From Isoperla grammatica (lineage: Eukaryota > Arthropoda > Insecta > Plecoptera > Perlodidae), in the NCBI GenBank assembly GCA_945910005.1, contig OX246741.1, positions 53,113,864 to 53,177,863 on the forward strand: a DNA stretch of 64,000 nt, written 5' to 3'. The position numbers and the translations under genes were made by a program. Positions within the stretch are counted from its first letter, which is position 1, and each line of letters starts with the position of its first letter. Positions 36,601 through 51,600 of this stretch are shown here, piece by piece. Under the pieces are notes generated by a model. It searched no databases, was not told the origin of the DNA, and saw only the letters and a program-made list of their open reading frames with translations.

Positions 36601-39600
36601 GTTATAGCAACAATTTTGAAACTAATGTCGAGTGTTGGTAGTATTGATGTGGACCTACATAAAAAAATCATTAATATCCACGTGTAAGTTTCAATTTAAA
36701 TAAATAAATAACAAAACACGTGTTTTAGTTGTTAATTTTTTGTAGGTTGGCATCTTATGTCATTGTAGCCATTTTACGACAGCTATCGAAATTCCAAATA
36801 ATAGTGCATAAGTATAGTTACGTACGCTATTTTTGGTGTATACTATGTGCATCTAATTGCAAAAGTCCGCAAATGCGAATCATATCGGCGGAACACTGTA
36901 AAAATGAAGAAATTATTGTTGTAAATAAACAATATTTTTTTATAACATGGCGGATAAACGTACAATTTTGAAACTATTGTCAATTGTTGGTACGGTTTAT
37001 ATAAACCTACATGAGAAACATTATTTAAATCCGTTGGTAAGTTTTCATTTAATTAAATAAATAAACAAATTTTATTTTGCAGTAATTAATTTTTTGTAGG
37101 TTGGCATCTTGACGAATTTTGCTGATTATGTTAACAGCATCGAGTTTAGTGGTCACAAATGTTGACCGAAATTTTCAGCCAAATACGTCAAGCCGTTTGA
37201 CCTGTGCGCGACGAACAAAATTTAGCGCACATACAGACATACAGACATACATACATACATACACACAGACAAAGCGCCGATCGAGTTGTATGGAAAGATT
37301 CACTCCGCTTCGCTACGCTCATCTAACTAGCGTTTAACGCGGGTTGGTGGGTTACGTGGGTTAATTTCCCTGTATGAACGATCGCAGGTTGCTACGATGG
37401 TTGCACCACCTGTTTAATCAATGGTTGCACTTTCAACCCGCGTCCAAACCTTAGAGCATGTATAAGGGGTCCAAACTCCGAGTTACTCGCGTTACCGTTG
37501 CTACGCTAGTCAGTATAAACACCGCGTAGTCGCCAACCATGGTTCGTCTGACTACACTAGGAAAACGCTCCGCGTTGACAGATGAGCGATTTTTTTCAAT
37601 GTATCAAATCAAATAAATCATTTGCATATCATATTACTCTTTAAAAAAAAAGATACCTTTAAAATAAATATATGTTTTTTTTACAAGATGGCGGATCAAG
37701 TTACAACCTTATTACTTAAGTATATTATTTCTTGATATGTTGCTAATAAATGCACGAAATATTATTAAAATCCGTTAAGAAGGTTTCTTTAAAGAAATTA
37801 AAACCTTCAAGTTGATGGATTTCCGCATAATTTCATTCGACCGTGGTCTACTCAATAGGCTCTCATTCATAAACTATTAAACCTATCAGTGTATGGAAAG
37901 TTCCATAATGTAGATATAGACTATATGTAAAATGTATTATTGTTTTATCATACAATTACCCGCTTTTAAATTATAATAAAAGCTTTTTTATTTGTCTACA
38001 AAGTTCGTTGTTAACATTTGCATTTTTGCCGTGAAAGTCATAAAACATAACACGCCATTGTAGCCATTCTATGACAGCTATCAAAATTCCAAATACATAT
38101 TGAGAAAGGTCTGACTCCCTACGCCATTTCTGCAGCATACTATGTGCATCTAACTTCAATGGTCCGCAAATGCGAATCATATCGGTGGAACACTGTAAAA
38201 ATGAAGAAAATGTCTGCCGTAAATAAACAATATTTGTTTATAACATGGCGGTTAAAGCAACAATTTTGAAACTAATGTCGAGTGTTGGTAGTATTGATGT
38301 GGACCTACATATACAAAATCATTAATATCCGTGTGTAAGTTTTAATTTAAATAAATAAATAACAAAACACGTGTTTCAGTTGTTAATTTTTTGTAGGTTG
38401 GCATCTTATGTCATTGTAGCCATTTTATGACAGCTATCGAGTTTCCAAATATTAGTGAATAGGTATTGTTACGTACGCTATTTTTGGTGTATACTATGTG
38501 CATCTAATTGCAAAAGTCCGCAAATGCGAATCATATCGGCGGAACACTGTAAAAATGATGAAATTATTGCTGTAAATAAACAATATTTTTTTATAAGATG
38601 GCGGATAAACGTACAATTTTGAAATTATTTTCAATTGTTGGTACGGTTTATATAAACCTACATGAGAAACATTATTTAAATCCGTTGGTAAGTTTTCATT
38701 TAATTAAATAAATAAACAAATTGTATTTTTCAGTAATTAATTTTTTGTAGGTTGGCATCTTAACGAATTTTTCTGGTTATGTTAACAGCATCGAGTTTAA
38801 TAGTCACAAATGTTGACAGAAAATTTTAGCCAAATATGTCAAGCCGTTTGACCTGTGCGCGACGAACAAAATTTAGCGCACATACATACATACACACACA
38901 CATACACACAGACAAAGCGCCGATCGAGTTGTATGGAAAGATTCACTCCGCTTCGCTACGCTCATCTAACTAGGAAAACGCTCCGCGTTGACAGATGAGC
39001 GTTTTTTTAATGTATCAAATCAAATTAATCATTTGCATATCATATAATATTACTCTTAAAAAAAATACCTTTATAATAAACATATGATTTTTTTTCAAGA
39101 TGGCGGATCAAGTTACAACCTTATAACTTTAGTATATTATTTCTTGATATGTTGCTAATAAATGCACGAAATATTATTTAAATCCGTTCAGAAGTTTTCT
39201 TTAAAGAAATTAAAACCTTCAAGTTGATGGATTTCCACATAATTTCTTTCGACCGTGGTCTACTCAATAGGCTCTAATTCATAAACTATTAAACCTATCA
39301 GTGTTTGAAAAGTTCCATAATGTAGATACAGACTATATCTAAAATAAAATTTTGTTTAATTATACAATAACTCGCATTTAAACTATAATAATAGCTTTTT
39401 AAATTGTCGACCAAGTTTGTTGTTATTTTCTGCATGTTTGCCGTGAAAGTCATAAAACATAACACGTCATTGTAGCCATTCTATGATAGCTATCAAAATT
39501 CCAAATACATAGTGAGAAAGGTCTGACTGCGTAAGCCATTTCGGCAGCATATTATGTGCATCTAACTTCAATGGTCCGCAAATGCGAATCATATCGGTGG

Positions 39601-42600
39601 AACACTGTAAAAACGAAGACAGATATAGCTGAAAATAAACAATATTTTTTTACAACATGGCGGTTAAAGCTGCAATTTTGGAACTGTTGTTAAGTGTTGA
39701 TACTATTGATGCAAACTTACAAATAAAAAAATATTTATATCGGAGTGTAAGTTTTAATTTAATAAAATAAATAACAAAACATGTGTTTCAGTTGTTAATT
39801 TTTTGTAGGTTGGCATCTTACGTCATTGTAGCCATTCTATGACATTTATCGAAATTCCAAAATAAACCGAGAAAGGTATGATTGCGTACGCTATTTTTGT
39901 GTTAACTATGTGCATCTTACTGCAAAGATCCGCAAATGCGAACGATATCGGTGGAACACTGTAAAAATGAAGAAATTATTGTTGTAAATAAACAATATTT
40001 TTTTATGACATGACGGGTAAACTTACAATTTTGAAACTATTGTCAAGTGTTGAGATTATTGATGTTAACCTACAAGTGAAACATAAGTAAAATCTGTGCT
40101 TTAGTTTTAATTTAATTAAATAAATAAACAAATTTTATTTTTCAGTAATTAATTTTTTGTAGGTTGGCATCTTGACGAATTTTGCTGGTTATGTTAACAG
40201 CATCGAGTTTTGTAGTCACAAACGTTGCCCGAAAATTTCAGCCAAATACGTCAAGCCGTTTGACCTGTGCGCGACGAACAAAATTTAGCGCACATACAGA
40301 CATACATACATACATACAGACACACAGACAAAGCGCCGATCGAGTTGTATGGAGAGATTCACTCCGCTTCGCTACGCTCATCTAATAACCTCAAAACTTT
40401 GTAGTAAATTTGTTGTTGTCCGACGCTAGGCCTACGTGTGTTTACCGCACTTTGTTTTTAAGTGAATTAATAACGTCTACATTTTTCGACGAGGAAACGA
40501 CACTCCTTAGCACAATACTTGGCCAGCTTGAAATTCATTCAAAATACGGGGCTTCTACAGCACTCCATGTATAAAGGTTGCAAACTACTTAACCTACGAC
40601 GGTATAACAGTTCAATTAAAACGCAAGTCGGCAACTCGCGTTCAACCCGAGTTGCTTTAACTCGAGTAATGAGAACGAGGTCTTAGACTGTTGTACGCGT
40701 GCGATGTTGTGTGAGACTGAAGTCGTAGCCACGTGGACTTACTTGCCGGTATCGGCTGGTTCGCAATCGCAATCCGAAATCGTGAAAGAGTTAACTTTCT
40801 TGCTTCTTATGGCGCTGTTCCCAACACAGTCGTAATGTCGTCTGATTTAGCACGAGACATTGTACCGTTGTACGACTGCGTTAACTTTCATGGTTCTTGT
40901 GGCGCTGTTCACAACAAAATCGTAACGTCGTGATGATTTGTGTTGGGAAAATGTACGATCGCGATCCCAATTCCGTTTACGTTCACGATGCCAATTGCCG
41001 ATACCATTGTGGATAGGCGAAATAGTTACTACGGGAGTCATTTATAGCAACAAGTCGAGCTGTTATATTATTACAGCAATTGCATTTAGTGAAGGTAAAC
41101 GCCAGTACTGCACTGCTGCATTTTCCAACATACTGACGTCATCAATGTGCAACAACTTCAACACTACTATATAACAACTTCTTTCTACTGGTCAGACCTG
41201 ACGACGTGGTGGGGTGTGACAAGTTGTCGTTGTCGTCGTCGTTGTCGTTGTCGCTGACGTCGTTGAATTACATTCCGAAATGAGTTTGTTTCAAATCTGT
41301 GATTCGTAATTTAACAATGTTTAAAAATCGGCATGACGTAAGGAGTAGCGAGTGTTTCATAGGTTGCACGTACGTCACATCTTTGCGCGTGGCGGCCACA
41401 TTTGTGATCAAACTTTGACGTTGCCATGGAGAAACAATTGAAGGCGGTTGTGGTAGAACACACAAATTCTTAGTTCTTTAAAACTCAGTCTGTGTTTAAA
41501 TAAAATGATATTTGTGGTAACTTCTGAGTTTTTTTATAACTTATATTTACTTTTTTTAATTATGAATTATGATTAATTAGTACTGTAAATTTAGATAGTA
41601 TTCACCGATGATCTAGGATAGGCTTACATCAAATTGTGTCGCAATCATGGCCGCTGTGACGTCACGTGGGAACTATGAATACGAACATTGGGCGAGCGAA
41701 GCTGTGCGCGTCAATATACTCGTGACGTCACGTGGGAACTATGACTACGAACATTGGGCGAGCGAAGTTGTGTGCGTCAATATACTCGTGACGTCACGTG
41801 GGAACTATGACTACGAACATTGGGCGAGCGAAGTTGTGTGCGTCAATATACTCGTGACGTCACGTGGGAACTATGACTACGAACATTGGGCGAGCGAAGC
41901 TGTGCGCGTCAATATACTCGTGACGTCACGTGGGAACTATGACTACGAACATTGGGCGAGCGAAGTTGTGTGCGTCAATATACTCGTGACGTCACGTGGG
42001 AACTATGACTACGAACATTGGGCGAGCGAAGTTGTGTGCGTCAATATACTCGTGACGTCACGTGGGAACTATGACTACGAACATTGGGCGAGCGAAGTTG
42101 TGTGCGTCAATATACTCGTGACGTCACGTGGGAACTATGACTACGAACATTGGGCGAGCGAAGTTGTGTGCGTCAATATACTCGTGACGTCACGTGGGAA
42201 CTATGACTACGAACATTGGGCGAGCGAAGCTGTGCGCGTCAATATACTCGTGACGTCACGTGGGAACTATGACTACGAACATTGGACGAGCGAAGTTGTG
42301 CGCGTCAATATACTCGTGACGTCACGTGGGAACTATGACTACGAACATTGGACGAGCGAAGTTGTGTGCGTCAATATACTCGTGACGTCACGTGGGAACT
42401 ATGACTACGAACATTGGACGAGCGAAGTTGTGCGCGTCAATATACTCGTGACGTCACGTGGGAACTATGACTACGAACAATGGACGAGCGAAGTTGTGCG
42501 CGTCAATATACTCGTGACGTCGCGTGGGAACTATGACTACGAACATTGGGCGGGCGAAGTTGTGCGCGTCAATATACTCGTGACGTCACGTGTGGGAACT

Positions 42601-45600
42601 ATGACTACGAACATTGGGCGAGCGAAGTTGTGCGCGTCAATATACTCGTGACGTCACGTGGGAACTATGACTACGAACATTGGGCGAGCGAAGTTGTGCG
42701 CGTCAATATACTCGTGACGTCACGTGGGAACTATGACTACGAACATTGGGCGGGCGAAGTTGTGCGCGTCAATATACTCGTGACGTCACGTGGGAACTAT
42801 GACTACGAACAATGGACGAGCGAAGTTGTGCGCGTCAATATACTCGTGACGTCACGTGGGAACTATGACTACGAACATTGGGCGAGCGAAGTTGTGCGCG
42901 TCAATATACTCGTGACGTCACGTGTGGGAACTATGACTACGAACATTGGGCGAGCGAAGTTGTGCGCGTCAATATACTCGTGACGTCACGTGTGGGAACT
43001 ATGACTACGAACAATGGACGAGCGAAGTTGTGCGCGTCAATATACTCGTGACGTCACGTGGGAACTATGACTACGAACATTGGGCGGGCGAAGTTGTGCG
43101 CGTCAATATACTCGTGACGTCACGTGGGAACTATGACTACGAACAATGGACGAGCGAAGTTGTGCGCGTCAATATACTCGTGACGTCACGTGGGAACTAT
43201 GACTACGAACATTGGACGAGCGAAGCTGTGCGCGTCAATATACTCGTGACGTCACGTGGGAACTATGACTACGAACATTGGGCGAGCGAAGTTGTGCGCG
43301 TCAATATACTCGTGACGTCACGTGGGAACTATGACTACGAACATTGGGCGAGCGAAGCTGTGCGCGTCAATATACTCGTGACGTCACGTGGGAACTATGA
43401 CTACGAACATTGGACGAGCGAAGTTGTGCGCGTCAATATACTCGTGACGTCACGTGGGAACTATGACTACGAACATTGGACGAGCGAAGTTGTGCGCGTC
43501 AATATACTCGTGACGTCACGTGGGAACTATGAATATACGAACATTGGACGAGCGAAGGTGTGTGCGTCAATATACTCGTGACGTCACGTGGGAACTATGA
43601 ATATACGAACATTGGACGAGCGAAGTTGTGCGCGTCAATATACTCGTGACGTCACGTGGGAACTATGAATATACGAACATTGGACGAGCGAAGTTGTGCG
43701 CGTCAATATACTCGTGACGTCACGTGGGAACTATGAATATACGAACATTGGACGAGCGAAGTTGTGCGCGTCAATATACTCGTGACGTCACGTGGGAACT
43801 ATGAATATACGAACATTGGACGAGCGAAGTTGTGCGCGTCAATATACTCGTGACGTCACGTGGGAACTACTAGGAAAACGCTCCGCGTTGACAGATGAGC
43901 GATTTTTTTCAATGTATCAAATCAAGTAAATCATTTGCATATCATATTACTCTTTAAAAAAAAAATACCTCTATAATAAACATATGATTTTTTTACAAGA
44001 TGGCGGATCAAGTTACAACTTTATTACTTAAAGTATATTATTTCTTGATATGTTGCTAAAAAATGCACGAAATATTATTTAAATCCGTTAAATTAAAACC
44101 TTCAAGTTGATGGATTACCGCATAATTTCATTCGACCGTGGTCTACTCAATAGGCTCTAATTCATAAACTATTAAACCTATCAGTGTATGGAAAGTTTCA
44201 TAATGTAGATACAGACTATATCTAAAATTTAATTTTGTTAAATCATACAATAACTCTTATTTAAACTGTAATACTAGCTTTTTGAATTGTCGACCAAGTT
44301 GGTTGTTATTTTCTGCACGTTTACCGTGAAAGTCATAAAACATAACACGCCATTGTAGCCATTCTATGATAGCTATCAAAATTCCAAATACATAGTGAGA
44401 AAGGTCTGACTGCGTAAGCCATTTCGGCAGCATACTATGTGCATCTAATTTCAATGGTCCGCAAATGCGAATCATATCGGTGGAACACTGTAAAAACGAA
44501 GAAAATGACTGCCGTAAATAAACAATATTTGTTTATAACATGGCGGTTGAAGCTACAATTTTGAAACTAATATCGAGTGTTGGTAATATTGATGTGGACC
44601 TACAAATAAAAAATCAATAATATCCGTGTGTAAGTTTCAATTTAATTAAATTAATAACAAAACATGTGTTTCAGTTGTTAATTTTTTGTAAGTTGGCATC
44701 TTATGTCATTGTAGCCATTTTATGACAGCTATCGAGATTCCAAATAATAATGCATAAGTATGGTTACGTACGCTATTTTTGGTGTATACTATGTGCATCT
44801 AATTGCAAAAGTCCGCAAATGCGAATCATATCGGCGGAACACTGTAAAAATGAAGAAATTATTGTTGTAAATAAACAATATTTTTTTATAACATGGCGGA
44901 TAAACGTACAATTTTGAAATTGTTGTCAATTGTTGGTTCTGTTGATATAAACCTACATGAGAAACATTATATAAATCCGTCTGTCAGTTTTCATTTTATT
45001 AAATAAATAAACAAATTTTATTTTTCAGTAATTAATTTTTTGTATGTTGGCATCTTGACGAATTTTGCTGGTTATGTTAACAGCATCGAGTTAAGTGGTC
45101 ACAAACGTTGCCCGAAAATTTCAACCAAATACGTCAAGCCGTTTGACCTGTGCGCGACGAACAAAATTTAGCGCACATACATACAGACATACATACAGAC
45201 ATACATACATACAGACACACAGACAAAGCGCCGATCGAGTTGTATGGAAAGATTCACTTCGCTTCGCTACGCTCATCTAATGACTACGAACATTGGGCGA
45301 GCGAAGTTGTGCGCGTCAATATACTCGTGACGTCACGTGGGAACTATGACTACGAACATTGGGCGAGCGAAGTTGTGCGCGTCAATATACTCGTGACGTC
45401 ACGTGGGAACTATGACTACGAACATTGGGCGAGCGAAGTTGTGTGCGTCAATATACTCGTGACGTCACGTGGGAACTATGACTACGAACATTGGGCGAGC
45501 GAAGTTGTGTGCGTCAATATACTCGTGACGTCACGTGGGAACTATGAATATACGAACATTGGGCGAGCGAAGTTGTGCGCGTCAATATACTCGTGACGTC

Positions 45601-48600
45601 ACGTGGGAACTATGACTACGAACATTGGGCGAGCGAAGTTGTGCGCGTCAATATACTCGTGACGTCACGTGGGAACTATGACTACGAACATTGGGCGAGC
45701 GAAGTTGTGTGCGTCAATATACTCGTGACGTCACGTGGGAACTATGACTACGAACATTGGGCGAGCGAAGTTGTGCGCGTCAATATACTCGTGACGTCAC
45801 GTGGGAACTATGACTACGAACATTGGGCGAGCGAAGTTGTGCGCGTCAATATACTCGTGACGTCACGTGGGAACTATGACTACGAACATTGGACGAGCGA
45901 AGTTGTGTGCGTCAATATACTCGTGACGTCACGTGGGAACTATGACTACGAACATTGGGCGAGCGAAGTTGTGTGCGTCAATATACTCGTGACGTCACGT
46001 GGGAACTATGACTACGAACATTGGACGAGCGAAGCTGTGCGCGTCAATATACTCGTGACGTCACGTGGGAACTATGACTACGAACATTGGACGAGCGAAG
46101 CTGTGCGCGTCAATATACTCGTGACGTCACGTGGGAACTATGACTACGAACATTGGGCGAGCGAAGTTGTGCGCGTCAATATACTCGTGACGTCACGTGG
46201 GAACTATGAATATACGAACATTGGACGAGCGAAGTTGTGCGCGTCAATATACTCGTGACGTCACGTGGGAACTATGAATATACGAACATTGGGCGAGCGA
46301 AGCTGTGCGCGTCAATATACTCGTGACGTCACGTGGGAACTATGAATATGAACATTGAACGAGCGAAGCTGTGCGCGTCAATATACTCGTGACGTCACGT
46401 GGGAACTATGAATATACGAACATTGGGCGAGCGAAGCTGTGCGCGTCAATATACTCGTGACGTCACGTGGGAACTATGAATATACGAACATTGGGCGAGC
46501 GAAGCTGTGCGCGTCAATATACTCGTGACGTCACGTGGGAACTATGAATATACGAACATTGGGCGAGCGAAGTTGTGCGCGTCAATATACTCGTGACGTC
46601 ACGTGGGAACTATGAATATACGAACATTGGGCGAGCGAAGCTGTGCGCGTCAATATACTCGTGACGTCACGTGGGAACTATGAATATGAACATTGGGCGA
46701 GCGAAGCTGTGCGCGTCAATATACTCGTGACGTCACGTGGGAACTATGAATATACGAACATTGGGCGAGCGAAGTTGTGCGCGTCAATATACTCGTGACG
46801 TCACGTGGGAACTATGAATATGAACATTGGGCGAGCGAAGCTGTGCGCGTCAATATACTCGTGACGTCACGTGGGAACTATGACTACGAACATTGGACGA
46901 GCGAAGTTGTGCGCGTCAATATACTCGTGACGTCACGTGGGAACTATGAATATACGAACATTGGGCGAGCGAAGCTGTGCGCGTCAATATACTCGTGACG
47001 TCACGTGGGAACTATGAATACGAACATTGGACGAGCGAAGCTGTGCGCGTCAATATACTCGTGACGTCACGTGGGAACTATGACTACGAACATTGGGCGA
47101 GCGAAGTTGTGCGCGTCAATATACTCGTGACGTCACGTGGGAACTATGACTACGAACATTGGGCGAGCGAAGCTGTGCGCGTCAATATACTCGTGACGTC
47201 ACGTGGGAACTATGAATATGAACATTGGACGAGCGAAGCTGTGCGCGTCAATATACTCGTGACGTCACGTGGGAACTATGACTACGAACATTGGGCGAGC
47301 GAAGTTGTGCGCATCAATATACTCGTGACGTCACGTGGGAACTATGACTACGAACATTGGACGAGCGAAGTTGTGCGCGTCAATATACTCGTGACGTCAC
47401 GTGGGAACTATGACTACGAACATTGGGCGAGCGAAGTTGTGCGCGTCAATATACTCGTGACGTCACGTGGGAACTATGAATATACGAACATTGGACGAGC
47501 GAAGTTGTGCGCGTCAATATACTCGTGACGTCACGTGGGAACTATGACTACGAACATTGGGCGAGCGAAGTTGTGCGCGTCAATATACTCGTGACGTCAC
47601 GTGGGAACTATGAATACGAACATTGGGCGAGCGAAGCTGTGCGCGTCAATATACTCGTGACGTCACGTGGGAACTATGACTACGAACATTGGGCGAGTGA
47701 AGTTGGGCGCGTCAATATACTCGTGACGTCACGTGGGAACTATGACTACGAACATTGGGCGAGCGAAGTTGTGCGCGTCAATATACTCGTGACGTCACGT
47801 GGGAACTATGACTACGAACATTGGGCGAGCGAAGTTGTGCGCGTCAATATACTCGTGACGTCACGTGGGAACTATGACTACGAACATTGGGCGAGCGAAG
47901 TTGTGCGCGTCAATATACTCGTGACGTCACGTGGGAACTATGACTACGAACATTGAACGAGCGAAGCTGTGGGCGTCAATATACTCGTGACGTCACGTGG
48001 GAACTATGACTACGAACATTGGGCGAGCGAAGCTGTGCGCGTCAATATACTCGTGACGTCACGTGGGAACTATGACTACGAACATTGGACGAGCGAAGTT
48101 GTGCGCGTCAATATACTCGTGACGTCACGTGGGAACTATGACTACGAACATTGGACGAGCGAAGTTGTGCGCGTCAATATACTCGTGACGTCACGTGGGA
48201 ACTATGACTACGAACATTGGGCGAGCGAAGTTGTGCGCGTCAATATACTCGTGACGTCACGTGGGAACTATGACTACGAACATTGAACGAGCGAAGCTGT
48301 GGGCGTCAATATACTCGTGACGTCACGTGGGAACTATGACTACGAACATTGGGCGAGCGAAGCTGTGCGCGTCAATATACTCGTGACGTCACGTGGGAAC
48401 TATGACTACGAACATTGGACGAGCGAAGCTGTGGGCGTCAATATACTCGTGACGTCACGTGGGAACTATGACTACGAACATTGGGCGAGCGAAGCTGTGC
48501 GCGTCAATATACTCGTGACGTCACGTGTGGGAACTGTGAATACGAACATTGGGCGAGCGAAGCTGTGCGCGTCAATATACTCGTGACGTCACACATCGGT

Positions 48601-51600
48601 TTGGGCTGATGTGAAGGTGAAACGGAAGAGCTATGGATCGCGAAGGACACTGACAGCGCTAGTGCAGTGACTGAGGGACAAGGGCGGTCTCACGGCCTAC
48701 TGGATTCAGTGCTAGTGCAGTGACTGAGGGACAAGGGCGGTCTCACGGCCTACTGGATTCAGTGCTAGTGCAGTGACTGAGGGACAAGGGCGGTCTCACG
48801 GCCCACTGGGTTCAGTAGTGTATGATAGAGACTCAATGATGATGATATTTGGGGGTTAAAACGTCTCATATTTTTGCAACGAGGATAATCGAGACGATGG
48901 GTTGATGATTATGAAGATGAAAAAATACCACCACCACCACCGGAAAAAGATTGTACATAAATTAAAACTAAATACATGAAGACGTTGAGGTAACATATTT
49001 TTTCTCAATTATAGATATTGTTAATACTACATATGGGTTCTTGAAATTGAAACAACAGTACTGTGAAAAAGCGCCTAGGCTAGCCTAGCCTCCAAATAAT
49101 AGTGCCTAGGCTGCGCCTAGCCCGCCTAGGCTCGAATACACCACTGCTTGTAGGTGCCCCAAATTATCTTTACCTGTTAGGTTTGTACCTATATTTACGT
49201 TTATGAATATGATGCGAACCAATCGTAGAAGCCATTATCATTCATTTATCAAGGCTGTGTTTGTTTACTTTGTATGCAACACATTGGTTTGTTTGGTGTG
49301 CTTATCATGGTACGCATACATTAAACCATGGCCTAGTGTGAACAACACGCAGTTAACCACGCACGCACAGGAAACCAAGCGACACTTGCCATTGTTTATG
49401 GGACATGTAAATCGCACGATTTTGAGCTATTTTCACGATTTTGAGCTATTTTCTAAGACTAAATTGATCTAAATGTGTGTCAATGAATTAATATCACCGA
49501 ATCAGAATTGCAAAATACATCCTATAAGTGGTTCCGTTGAGACTGTGATGTTTCAATAACTAGATGGCTCGTGGACGCCGACCCGAATCATATCGAACAA
49601 AAGGACGTTAGTTCGAACCCCACGTGAAGCAAAGATCTTGAAGCGTAGATATCTTTCATTCCATGCGTCGTCTTGAATCTACAGCGCTCAACACTAATTT
49701 GGAATGTATATATAATTTATTTGCTCCAATTTAAGATACGTTTAGATTTGATTGATAGTTAACTGTTTAACGACGTACTCGACAGCTTAGGTCATATGAC
49801 GTGTTCCGAATCAGATCCATTATACATCGCGGGGGTCGTCATAAGGGGAGCCCAGCAAGGGAGGGCAGGGCCCAAAACGAAGTGGAATCCTAAGTGGGGC
49901 GGTGGCGGGGAAGGGCCAGCCCAGGGTCTCCTTTTGTTGCCTCTTACGACTGGCAGAGTAACGCTGGGCCTACTCTACCCCAAGTCCAGCCAGGTCAGGA
50001 CTCCAGATACGCTTAGGGAATGAAATAGTGAGGTCATAGCCCCCCGGTATGTTTTTAACAGTGATCGGCAAGGCATGAAACTAAACGTTACGCTTGAGAT
50101 TTTCTTAGTTTGACGCTCCCCTCCATTGCTGTGTGACCACCCCTAACCCTCGTGACAACCTGACATCATCATATCACATCTAGTCATATCATGTGATATT
50201 ATTTAAAATGTCATATTTGTTATGCTAGCCGCGGTGATCACATAACTAGAGAGTGGAGCTTCAATCCGTGTTTGGAGCTTCAATCCGTGTTTGGAGCTTC
50301 AATCCGTGTCTGGAGCTTCAATCCGTGTGTGGAGCTTCAATCCGTGTCAAAAACCGTGACCTCACCTTGCACAGTTGCCAGTCGAAGTTGTCGAACCTCT
50401 GACCCGGGAACGGAACGAAGCTGTCCTCGTCGTCGTCGTCGTTGAGCGACAACGCGGTGGTGGACCGGGGGCGGGGGTTGGGGGTGGAGGTGGCCGACAT
50501 CGCGAGGGCGACGCACCCCACAAGGATCACTGAAACACAAACAAACCACTTCAAATCAGACTGATTTTATTTTACATTTTTTTTTAATAATTTTTTCCAT
50601 TTATATTATTTTACATGTTACAAACAGCTTAAAAATACATTACGTTACACACTGTTCAATTATCACTTGTTTACCACTTCGCATAAGGCGTAGGCGTACG
50701 TACGGCTTAATAATAAAAGTAATCAACGTTTCATTCCAGAAGCCACCAATAGTATTATAGTATTAGTGATACATTTATTAAAACGCAATCATATATGTCA
50801 AACGGTCAGATCGTGGAGTTTGATGGTCAGACCAATCACGCGAAAATCGCTTTTATATATTTCTCATCGCCGATCAATCGTGCAGAACTATTCTGCGCTG
50901 ATGTTGTGATTATGGACTTACAACGCAAATGCAGTTGTTGTGACGAACCTTCTCACTGTCTATGCTATGCAGCGAGAGCAATCGAGACGAAGAGAGCTTT
51001 TGGCCGTGAATAAATGCACGCAACGCGGCGTACGTACGTTACGTATTTGCGCAAATTGACAAGAGCCCTCTTGTGAGAAACTGGCACCATGCTCACCATC
51101 AGTCATCATAGTGTATCAGAATCTTGCAAATTCTTGTAAAACATCTTGTGGTGCAACAAATTAATGGTGATGTATTTTAAAAATGTATGCAGTGGTAGTG
51201 TACGGTACTATTTTGTTATTTTTTAAGGGTTGGAAGTTGTTTTTGAAGAAAAACATGACATACATTAATTGTAACTATAAATGTTTTCATCAAACACCAA
51301 TTCATGCGGCATAGCATGCATGTCATATAAATATCTCCGTTCGTATTGAGGTTCATCGTTCCTGTAATGTAATTGTTAGGCAGTAAACGCGCACTGCGGT
51401 ATGATATGCGATAATGTGTGAGTGTGGTGTGCTAATGCATGCAGGCTATGGGTTTTTTTAAAGTGATTAATGCAAATTCGCAACATGATGTCTGAAATTG
51501 ATTGGACTACTTTTTTAATACGGGTGTTGAAATGCGGGCTTATTGTTTCACTGCTATTTTAACAGGGTCAACGTCCGATCCCATATTCTACAACGATATT

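Larger units (their letters stand above)
34485..40682. mobile_element. Harbinger-like MITE split by four Helitron-like copies
   Basis: Inverted ends GACCTCGTTCTCATTA (34485-34500) and TAATGAGAACGAGGTC (ending 40682) are flanked by TTA on both sides (34482-34484, 40683-40685), the target duplication typical of PIF/Harbinger. Removing the inserts leaves 16 + 230 + 297 bp, about 543 bp (34485-34500, 37327-37556, 40386-40682). The interior has AACCCGCG/CGGGTTG-type words near both ends. Confidence 0.75.

Noticed and set aside
41647..42651. 334-residue open frame of 22-residue repeats
   Set aside because: It is the 66-bp satellite read in one frame; it breaks wherever a unit is 2 bp longer and has no gene context.
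49203..49472. 89-residue open frame with a hydrophobic segment
   Set aside because: No recognisable family, splice sites or neighbours; could be chance in AT-rich intron sequence.
50318..50554. Apparent signal-peptide protein starting at 50554
   Set aside because: The first codon is TTG and the reading crosses a good acceptor (TTTCAG at 50535-50530); E1 at 60878-61641 supplies the real start in phase.
50795..51013. 72-residue open frame with a Cys-rich middle
   Set aside because: No known motif and no supporting context in the serpin intron.
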